Source: Oenanthe sinensis (taxonomy: Eukaryota > Streptophyta > Magnoliopsida > Apiales > Apiaceae). From it: 64,000 bases of DNA. Below, one piece after another: positions 12,290-20,834 of the stretch. The position numbers were made by a program, and so were the translations under genes. A model generated the notes under the pieces. That model saw only the letters and a program-made list of their open reading frames with translations. It was not told the DNA's origin and did no database searches. The stretch lies in the NCBI GenBank assembly GCA_028671895.1, contig CM053813.1, positions 17,066,001 to 17,130,000 on the forward strand, in the 5' to 3' direction. Position 1 is the stretch's first letter. Each line of letters opens with the position of its first letter.

Positions 12290-12837
12290 TGTTTTCCCAG
12301 ATGAATAAACTATTACAGAAAGGGGGTTGAATGTAATAGTACTAGAAAATTAATTAAGAACAAAATTATGTAAAAGATGAATATTATTCTGTATTAAAGA
12401 TAATGAATAGGTTACAAAACTCTCTCAAGAAGTTCTTTGTTCTCAAGAGCTGTTAGGTTATGAAAGATATTGCTTGTAAAGATTTGTAAAAGATTATTTT
12501 GATGTTATTCTATGTCTGTGTTTATATAGACACAGTTACAATTCAATTACAAACTAGATTAGAAATAGAACAGCTTTACATAAGGAAATAGACTTACATT
12601 AGGATTCCTTCTTACTATCCTATTCAGACTCTGATTCGAATTGCTTATTGACAAACTCTGATAATAAACTCTATCGGTTGTCATTCTCTGATAGAGCATT
12701 CTCTTTTAGAGTAAACTCTGATTGAGTATTCTTTAATAGAGTAAACTCTGTCCGACAGCTCCTTAAACTCTGATGACGTCAGCAGTGTAAGCTCTGATTT
12801 GTATTCTCTGACAGCCATCAGTGTGTGCCTCCTAACA
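12290..12837 (-). repeat. Element A, 5' LTR
   Basis: Begins TGTTTTCCCAGATG and ends GCCTCCTAACA in plus orientation; 548 bp, same length as the 3' copy. The minus-strand TATA box is at 12521-12528. The AAACTCTG cluster lies at 12650-12815, in U3. Confidence 0.93.
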
Positions 12838-13830
12838 TGACGCGAATTTAATGACTCTTCTTTTAAATCATTTTATCAAAAATACAGAATGATCTTTTGT
12901 TTCTCATGTCCTCAAACTTCGCCACAAAATGGGAACGTAGAACGTCTGTTTCAAACTCTTAATGACATAATTCGAAGTCTCCTCACACATGTTTCCCTTC
13001 CCCCTAACTTTTTGGTTTCCTCCCTTCATGTGGCACTTTATCTTCATAAATATTTATACATGAAGACATTAAATTATAAAACTTTTGCGCATATTCTATA
13101 CCTTCGAGCACCTTCTTATTTTCATCTTAAAAACTTTTGGATGTCTTTATTTTCCCAACTTGACAGAGTCAACCTCTCACAAGTTGTCCCCTCGATCTAA
13201 ACCTTTTGTTTTTCTTGGTTACTCTCTTTCTCATCGTGGTTACTATTGTTTAGACTTGTCCACTTATAAGCTTTATATCTCTCGTCATATTACTTTTGAC
13301 GATAATATTTTTTCTTTTTCAAAGATAAACAATGTTTCATGTTCATCGTATCAATTTTTTAACGACGATATACCATCTCCATATATATTAGAGCATCTCA
13401 TGACCGTCTCAAGTTCTGTGGCCCCACATCTACCATCTCACCATCATGCCCAACAAATAAATTTAGACCCTCCACGAGCAGCTCGTCCTCTATTAGTTTA
13501 TAACCACCTTCCTAGACAACCTAAAAACTGTCAACCTCAACAACCTCCTTCTCGCCAACACCCAATGGTTACCTGATGCCAAACATCAAATCAGTATAAT
13601 TTATACACCAATTCTATCTATCCCTTGCCTCGATCATATCTTAGTCCCCTTAAAGAGTCCAACTGTAATGCCACCATGCAAGAGGAATATAATGCCTCGA
13701 TTAAAAATGCTACATGAGATTTACTTCCCCGACCTTCTAATTCTAATATTATTCGGTGTATATAGTTGTTTAAGAATAAGTTTGATTCTAATGGCCATTT
13801 AAAATGCCATAAAGCTCGTATGGTGTTCAG
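12838..13830 (+). pseudogene. Ty1/copia element G, right part (integrase to RT start), degenerate
   Basis: The integrase interrupted at 764 resumes here in the plus direction. It shows the integrase core (PQNGNVERLFQTLNDII at about 12915-12965), then its C-terminal part in a second frame (FGCLYFPNLT, FVFLGYSLSHRGYYCLD at 13140-13265). A Ser/Pro-rich linker and the RT entrance follow (ATMQEEYNASIKNAT, RPSNSNIIR, FKNKFDSNGHLKCHKARMV, 13670-13830). Homology then stops abruptly at about 13830, so the rest of RT, RNase H and the 3' LTR are missing. Several stops and frameshifts are present. Confidence 0.85.
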
Positions 13831-14880
13831 AGTGTCAAAATAGTCAATTACATATCTGTTCAGAATTGGAATCATGGAGAAATTCGACATTTGAGTTGTC
13901 CAATATACGATATTTTCGATTGAGTACTGAAGATTGAATATATGATCTAATATGGTGTGAATTTGTTGTTCGCGTAACTGAGGTAAGTAACTATTTATTG
14001 CTCTGTATTATTATGTAATTAAATATTTTTGCTCTGTATTACTGTGAAACATGTTTTGTGTTATTAGATTACTTGTTCACTCCTATTTGTTTCAATATCG
14101 TATATAGTATATTGAGTTATTGACATATAATTACTAAAAAAAGAGTTTTTCATAAATTCCTAATCTTAGTCATGTGAAGTATAAGATCCTAACCACTGGA
14201 AAAATGTGATATAAAGTATAAGATCTCAGTCACCGAAAAAGTGTGACATAAAGTATAAGATGTCAGTCACTGACAAAGTGTGACATAAAGTATAAGATAC
14301 CGGTCTCTGGAAAAGTGTGACTTAAGAATAAGAATAAGATGTCGGTCACAGGCATAGTGTGACCATGATTTAAAATTGTGGGGATAAGAATATGGATATT
14401 TTTTTAGATTTAGTTATAGCCTAATAATTTTATATATGTGACTTGTAGAATGCATTAATTGTTGTGATTTAATTGATTGTGTGAAGATCGTTATGATAAT
14501 TGTATCGAGTATATTGTGTACAATTATGTGATAAACATTATGTGGTACATGTTTAAGTTGTGTTTTTGAAAAGATAAAATAATATTTTGAGCCTTTGAAC
14601 GGTAGTTGCTTGCTGGGATTTGTAGCCCATTTTCTTTAATATTTCAGGTTTGGTGTAAGAAAAGTTGGAGTGCATTGGATTTCAAGGAACTTGTGAATAT
14701 ATGGATTAACTCGACGCTTTTGTAATTTAGATTTAGTCGATGGTTGATTCATAGAATTGTATTTCATGTTTGGAGTAAAGATGTATTGAATTTTGCCATG
14801 CTTTCACTTGTATTTGTTATTATTAGTTTTAGATTTTTTAAAATTAATGGTCTGAAAATGGCGAGCTGTTACATAATCAG
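13831..14880 (+). repeat. Probable LTR remnant (chromovirus-like style), no gene
   Basis: Non-coding. The run contains a minisatellite (separate entry), a segment GGTAGTTGCTTGCTGGGATTTGTAGCCC near 14600-14630 followed by TTTCAGG, and an end GCGAGCTGTTACA near 14870. These resemble the 3' halves of plant Ty3/gypsy LTRs, but no second copy, primer-binding site or coding part is present in the window, so the assignment is tentative. Confidence 0.3.
14165..14350. repeat. Minisatellite, about 4 diverged units of 38-45 bp
   Basis: Units of the type AAGTATAAGATGTCAGTCAC followed by TGACAAAGTGTGACAT repeat four to five times with substitutions and small indels. Similar arrays occur inside some plant gypsy LTRs. 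No coding potential is visible. Confidence 0.75.
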
Positions 14881-16254
14881 TTTGAAGAAATCGAGAACAA
14901 AAGAGATATAAATTCGAGCGTTTAATTAAACTAAATATTAGATCTAGTATCAATCCCCTAATTTTTAAAAATACTGGTGAAATTTTGAGTTAAATAAACT
15001 TAGCAAGTGGCTCATTAAAAGTTAGAGAAAAAACTAGTGCCTGAATCGTGTTGAGAAGAAAAAAGAACTCCATCGTAACGAACGTCTAATATTCTTTTTT
15101 GTTTGAATAAAAATTTAATTTCAAGAAAAAAAAAGCTCGGCACCTAATTTTTTTACTAATATCAAAATTAAAAGGAATAGGCTAGTGAGTGCTTGATTTT
15201 TAATAAGGCTTTAACACTTGATTTTAAAAAGAAGATATAAATATTGGGTCTTTCAAAACCAAATAAAGAGATATTGGGTCTATCAAAGCCCAATAAAACC
15301 CTAAAGTGACAATTATATATAAGCATATTTTCCACAACCACTGCTTAAGATTATATGAATGGGATATAGGGACGGAGCTACATACAATCCATACCGAAAA
15401 CTTTCATGAAAAACCATTTGATTTATTAATACATCGATTTATGATCTCAACTCATCTTTATCGATGTTAGATAGTCTCTACACAAATGATTTTAGTCAGC
15501 TTGTTATATCGGAGTGCAAAGATTCTATCGTGATTCAACCACTTAAAACATCTACAATTATGAAACATCATAACAGGTATAAATTATTATTGAAATGTAA
15601 TTATTTTTCTTCTTTATAGAATTTTTACAGATCGTTGTTAGAATATTAATGATGTTATTCTATTTAGTCGATTCGAGTCACGGATAGGGATAAATCAATT
15701 TAAATAAACTAATCTTTATTCTTTAACATGTAATATAAACTAATTAAAATTAACTTTTCCATTATGAAAAGATGACATTTAGCAATTCTGGTATCGTTTA
15801 ATACATAAGATGAATGTTTGAGTCTTTTATCAATGATTACCCTTCATTCTAAAATTATTATCCACGTAACATTTTATTCTATTTAGTCAGAATTATTCGG
15901 GTTTGGGTCAATTTCAGGTTTGGGTCGGGTCACTTTAGGTACATTATTTAAAGTTTAGGTATATTATCTAAAGTTAAAATATATTAAAATATAATATTCT
16001 GATTAATTTGTTGTATTAAAAATATGGCATACTATAGTCAATAACAGATAAATTAAGAAACTTAATCTAAAATTATAATAGAAAACCAATTATAATTACC
16101 AACAAAAGCACACACATCCAATGAATAAATCAAGACATAAACAATCCATGCATTAACAAATCAAGATATAACATCCATAATATCGCTAATACATGAGAGT
16201 AATTTTATTGGGATATATTCATGATAACAAATACCACTTGTGTAGTTGTGTCTA
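14881..16254. other. AT-rich intergenic DNA
   Basis: No ORF, LTR boundary or RNA gene is recognisable here. A GGGTTTGGGTCAATTTCAGG-like segment near 15900-15935 has the look of old retrotransposon DNA, but nothing firm can be assigned. Confidence 0.5.
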
Positions 16255-17239
16255 TTAAAATTTAAAATCATCAAAGTCGTCCAAAAAGTCATCAGGTGGG
16301 GTAGTCATGAGATTCTGGAAACAAATTGGAGTCTGCAAAATCATTAAAACGAACTAATTATTTATATATTAATGCTAGCAAATTAGTCCTTCATTATTAG
16401 ACATCTTGCTACACCTAATTAATAAGATAAATAATTTTTGAAATGAACGTGTATATATATATATATATATATATATAAAGCTCATAACCCAACCTGCAAA
16501 TGGGACTTCACATGACCTGTAGTTAACCCCTCTACATTCATTTTCTTCATAATCTCATGTGGTGTTGCATCTGTAAATATACATTGTGAATATATATAAT
16601 TATGTATGTGTGCATATAATATTATTTGAAAATTTTGTAGATATGTACTTACTGAAAAAGCCACCAAGTTCCTTGACTGCATCCAGGAAAAGTTCATGAA
16701 GTTTACGAGTCCACCGAAGGCGGCCGGACTTATCAGACAGTATAACTTTTACCTCCTCAACGCTTTGTGGCTCGGCATGGTTCATGGCCTGAGTCACTAC
16801 CGGATGATGAATGCCCTAGGGAGCTGGATGATTCATGGCATGAGCTGCTTGATGACTAAAGCCAGGATAATACATGGCACTTTGATCTCCAATGATGACT
16901 CATTGTTGATTATTATGGGGCCAATTTGTCATTCAAATATTCTCAGACACAAATAAACCCTGATTATGATAGTGTTGCATGACATAAACATGGATATAAA
17001 GAACTATATCAAACTCTTGTGAAACTTTTTATGAGAAAATTAATAAGATTATCTAAATTTTCAGATGGATATTTGTACCTCATAACGCCTAAACAAACCC
17101 CCATATGTTTGGGCGCCTATTCTGTTGATACAATTATGTTATTGCACCAACAGTAGTATTACAAGTATATAATTTTATTGAAATTTCAAGACAACATAAT
17201 GCAAAAATAAACTTACCCATTGAAATCAAAACTCGACAT
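16255..17239 (-). CDS. GARP (G2-like MYB) family gene, five-exon model; possibly a pseudogene
   Basis: A transcription-factor gene on the minus strand. My model: exon 1 17239-17217 (ATG, MSSFDFNG), exon 2 17121-17079, exon 3 ending 16653, exon 4 16570-16494, exon 5 16332-16255 (stop TAA). All introns have GT-AG ends and the phases agree. Exons 3-4 encode the GARP DNA-binding domain: SGRLRWTRKLHELFLDAVKE, LGG, then NATPHEIMKKMNVEGLTT and GHVKSHLQ, matching the HVKSHLQ class (PHR/PHL-like). The usual KYR after SHLQ is absent; exon 5 instead encodes an acidic tail with DDFLDDFDDF. If exon 3 starts at 16815 (acceptor ccctag) the ORF is intact at 127 aa. If it starts at 16959 (acceptor aatcag) the extra coding-like sequence has three in-frame stops. 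Binding of DNA is expected from the family; function of this copy is unknown. Confidence 0.65.
16452..16477. repeat. (TA)n microsatellite in GARP intron 4
   Basis: Thirteen TA units within the last intron of the GARP model, a likely polymorphic site. Confidence 0.9.
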
Positions 17240-18179
17240 CAAAATATTGGGTAAGTTTGTTCGGGTGAAATGTGGACCCACATTTTATGCATTATTTTGG
17301 TTGCCTAAAATGATAAAAAGAGATTTTTAAACAATATTATTGTTAATAGATATATTAGGATATTGTTGAAATTAAAATATTTTATTAAGATGTGATAGGT
17401 TTCCATTATTAAAAGATATTATACTTGTTGACCAGATCTTGTAATGTATATATATTGAATTATTATGAATGAGAAAGAGGGGAGATTGAGAATTTTATCA
17501 GATAAAAATATATGAATTTAATGGAGTTTATTATCTTTCACACAAGTTGCATGGCGAAAACTTGCCTGGATCTACAATATTGCTTAGATTTTGATTGTGA
17601 TTGATCATGTGTTGAAAATAAAATAAAGGTTAGACGAAACAATTATATTATGAAATTTATAAAAAAAAATATGCATCCAACAGAAAACATATATAACAAA
17701 GTTATAATAAATTAGTTACCGTCAAATTGTGATTTAAACGTGTTAAATGTAGTAATTTAAACATGTTAATAAAATTATTTAAACGTGTTAATTTAAAAGT
17801 TGTTATGAAATTGTGATTTATATTAAAATATAATTTAAATGTCAATACTTGTTGATGAGTGATAAATAGCTAGGCATGAATGGTGTATTCTATATGTTAT
17901 CACAAATTTTAAAACAAGCCTACCAAAACTTAAATAATCTCTTGATTGATATGAGGAGTTTGTGTGAATTTTTTCTTTTTGACAAGTGGAGTTAGTGTGA
18001 ATTGTGTGTCAAGACTATATGATTCATTTTATTATGAAACTATGTGTGAAACTGTGAATTGTGTGCAAAGATTGGATGAATCATCATTTAGGTTGAATCA
18101 TATAATAATATTAGATGAATATTACACATAAAATGAATTTAATATGCCTAAAATATGTAAATCATAATGTAAAGTAACA
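17240..18179. other. AT-rich DNA upstream of the GARP locus
   Basis: No gene or element is visible. A short word, TTTAAACGTGTTAA and variants, recurs three times at 17735-17795. Several GTGAATTGTGTG repeats occur at 17950-18070. Confidence 0.5.
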
Positions 18180-19290
18180 TGTAATAGTGATATTGATAAC
18201 TCAACTAAGAAATAAAGACAGGCAAATAATACTAATATGCAGCACAGGAATTCAGATGGACATGTGAACATGAATCATACATACATCATTGCAGAGCATT
18301 CAAGATGAAAGGCTTACTAAACCTCAGTGAGAAAAGTTCATTAATATGTTCGGGCTTCAGTAACAAATAAGAGTTCAGAAGATTTCATATTAAAAACAGT
18401 GTAATGATTTGAGTATAAATGTCAAAGGGTTTCGGTGATCAGAAGCAATGCAAGAGTCAAAGATTAATCAACTGAAACAGAACAGAAGTCAAGGGAATTA
18501 CATTCAGTGTTAGTCGCTTGTGAACCAAACCAGTGCACTAAGCGTCAGCACAACATGAAAAGAATTGTCTTGTTTATGTCACTATGATGTTCCTACACAC
18601 TTGTCACAATGTGTCAAGCACAACAAAGACTCCTCAAGGCACAAGGAAATAATTTTTAAGTGATTTATATGCTTTGTGCCGCCTACACTAGGGATATAGA
18701 GTGTAGGCGCAACAAAATGTTCTGCCTTGATGTTATGGAGTTAAAGGCGCAACAAGAATTGAAGGAACGTGTTTATGGCGCCTATACAGTGTGTATGGCG
18801 CCTATACAGTGTGTATAGAATATAGGCGTAACAAACCGGTTACTTAGGTGCAAGGAAACTTCTCAAAAGTGAACAAGTAGGTGTGTGACGCCTACACAAG
18901 GGAATGGGAGTGCAGGCGCAACAAAACTTCTACCTTAGCGCAACAAACCATATAGGCGCAACAAAGTCATTTAGTGGCAGGTGTACACTACACTCAGGTT
19001 ACAAGGCCCAACAAAGGACTAAAGCAATTGTTGGAAAATAAATTCAATTGAATTTTCAAAAGTCTAGACAAATATATATGGGTTTAATTCGAAAGCATCA
19101 GTGTGCATCTTCTTCAGCAAACAAAACAAACTTACGGGAGCTCCATTAAGAGCCAAACATTAAACACCCACTTGTATTTTTGTTGTAATATTGATTGAAA
19201 GCATAGAAACTAATCTTTTGATTAGAAGTGTAGCACCTCAGGAATTTAATAGTATATCTTTATTTCACCTCTATTTCATTTACTACCATT
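18180..19290 (+). repeat. LTR fragment of the D family, plus orientation (solo or truncated)
   Basis: This non-coding block aligns by eye with the LTR of element D read on the opposite strand. Shared segments are GATAACTCAAC near its start (compare 30545-30560), AGTCGCTTGTGAACCAAACCAG (18509-18530; compare 29960-29985), repeated GGCGCAACAAA words (18700-18965) and GTGTAGCACCTC near 19230 (compare 29108). No internal retrotransposon coding lies next to it on either side, so it is a solo or truncated LTR. I cannot fix the ends or a target duplication. Confidence 0.65.
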
Positions 19291-19854
19291 TTTATATCGT
19301 TATGGATTTAATAAACTATAAAGAGTAACGTCAATGGTTTTCTCTTATATTTGATAATATCAAAAAGATATATATGATAACTGAAAATATTTTAATTTTG
19401 TTAATAAATTATCAAATATTATTTATATTATTTTTACTAAGACTATAAAATTATTTATTATTTACTTAAATTATTCGGTTGAAAGATAAGTAAGAACGTG
19501 TAAAGAATGTGGCAAATACAAATTTTTTAGAGAACCTGTTATAAATATTTTATTCATATTAAATTATAATTATTTTATTAAATGAGAATCTCACCGGACT
19601 ATTAATTAAACGTTTTGTTATTATTAAAACATCTTCTTTCATAAGTTAATAATTATATTTAGATGATCAAAGTAACTGATTATATCTATATTTAAAATTA
19701 TTAAAATTTATTAATAATTTTATATCTATATTATTGTTTGTGATTGGTCACATACTTATACATAAATTTGTATTATATATTATACAATTAGTTCTTATTA
19801 ACTTAAATAGTTGCTAGCAAAAGATAAGTGCAGCAAACACCGGCTAGATACAAA
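19291..19854. repeat. AT-rich repeat DNA, including a partial earlier copy of the 19.86-kb repeat
   Basis: Very AT-rich with no gene. The stretch 19470-19570 (GAAAGATAAGTAAGAACGTG onward) resembles the sequence just before 19860, suggesting a third, partial copy of the repeat described at 19855-20310. Confidence 0.4.
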
Positions 19855-20310
19855 ATTTTAAAGTCTTAATTTTAATAATTTTGTTCATATTTATACCAAA
19901 ATTTAGAATTTAATTTGTAGTTAGTAGTAAGAAAAATAATTATCATTAAATAAAATAAATAAACTCAAATCACTAAATTTAATATAAAATAAGATTATCT
20001 ATTCTAATATCTATATTTTATGTTCAAACTTCTTCAACAAAATATTAATTTTAAACACATATTTATTAGTATTTTTAAAGATAAAACGGTTTGGAATTTC
20101 AATGCATATCACTATATTATATTTTAAATAAATTTTATTGTATAAATTAATTAATATAACTTTAAATATAACAATAATTTTTTAATAAAACCATTATAAG
20201 AAGAAAAATAAAATTTATATAGAATATATTAAACATAAATATAAATTTAAAAATATTAAAAATAAATCGGTATATTATTGGAGTTATAAACTTGTTATTA
20301 TAATTTTATT
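19855..20310 (+). repeat. AT-rich dispersed repeat, copy 1
   Basis: About 450 bp that aligns along its length with 25745-26190 at roughly 80% identity by eye. Long shared runs include TAATAATTTTGTTCATATTT and CATATCACTATATTATATTT. It sits directly before a PPR fragment. Function and class are unknown; no terminal inverted repeats are obvious. Confidence 0.7.
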
Positions 20311-20312
20311 AG

Positions 20313-20472
20313 ATGATTAATATGCATGTAAAATGTGAGTTTTTAGAAAGTCGGGTTTTTGAAGAAATGGTGGTGAGGGATGTTATTTCTTGGGTGACTT
20401 TGATTGTTAGGTATGCGAAGACAGGGTACATGAGTTCTGCTGAGTTGTTTAATGGGTGCGTGTTAAAGAAGT
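20313..20472 (+). pseudogene. PPR protein gene fragment (middle part)
   Basis: The plus-strand frame reads INMHVKCEFLESRVFEEM, VVRDVISWVTLIVRYAKTGY and MSSAELFNGC. These are typical successive PLS-class pentatricopeptide motifs (LIDMYxKCG, VFDEMxxRDVxSWTxLIxxYAKxG, AxELFDG). PPR proteins bind organellar RNA for editing, splicing or stability. Only about 53 residues remain. The frame ends where the LTR of element E starts at 20473. The piece matches the portion that should follow the fragment ending at 28861, so it is out of order or from a second gene copy. Confidence 0.75.
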
Positions 20473-20667
20473 TGAGAGAATTATGAACACTCTCTAAACT
20501 GCAGCTAGAACACACTAACCGCAGGCCTAAGATCAAACTTAACAAGTTAAGCAGAATTATGCACAAACGCACACACACACTGCTGTTTGACACTGATAAA
20601 ACGATAGATATTTCTGAAATATTGAACTGAATTCATGAATCTTATTTTCTACAATATGTAGAGTACA

Positions 20668-20715
20668 TTATATAGTAGGTGTAGAATATTCTAGATGATA
20701 AGCTGTAGAATATTC
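20668..20715 (-). promoter_or_regulatory. Element E core promoter: two heat-shock half-arrays and TATA box
   Basis: Two copies of GAATATTCTAGA at 20684-20695 and 20708-20719 (each GAA-TA-TTC plus a partial third unit) lie 10-50 bases upstream of TATATAA on the minus strand (20668-20674). Another TTC-AT-GAA is at 20632-20639. Confidence 0.65.
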
Positions 20716-20802
20716 TAGATGATAAGCCTCGATAGATACATAGTACATATAATAAATGCCAATACATGAACCTATGAATGCATATGATTATCTTCTCAAT
20801 AA

Positions 20803-20820
20803 TTCTAGAAACTTCAGGAA
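20803..20820 (-). promoter_or_regulatory. Perfect four-unit heat-shock element in the LTR of E
   Basis: TTC-TA-GAA-AC-TTC-AG-GAA: four alternating nGAAn units with exact 5-bp spacing, the consensus bound by heat-shock transcription factor trimers. It lies in U3, about 130 bp upstream of the minus-strand TATA box. Confidence 0.8.
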
Positions 20821-20834
20821 GTTTGCACCATATT

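Larger units (their letters stand above)
765..12837 (-). mobile_element. Element A: Sirevirus-like Ty1/copia LTR retrotransposon with extra 3' ORF
   Basis: A structurally complete element of 12,073 bp read on the minus strand. It has two 548-bp LTRs (12290-12837 is the 5' LTR, 765-1312 the 3' LTR), a primer-binding site complementary to initiator tRNA-Met, a polypurine tract, gag, pol in the copia order, and a long 3' ORF between pol and the 3' LTR. The extra 3' ORF, the long gag and the RT/RNase H motifs are features of the Sirevirus (SIRE/Maximus) group. About 45 of 548 LTR positions differ by eye (about 8%), and gag, pol and the 3' ORF all carry stops or frameshifts, so it is an old, non-autonomous copy. 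It is inserted in the integrase of element G. An unusual trait is dense repetition of AAACTCTG along its whole length. Confidence 0.93.

Noticed and set aside
14165..14350. CRISPR-like array
   Set aside because: Units are diverged, directly adjacent with no unique spacers, and the genome is a plant's. It is a minisatellite.
15840..16000. Possible LTR with GGGTTTGGGTCAATTTCAGG words
   Set aside because: No second copy, TG/CA ends or primer-binding site could be found in the window.
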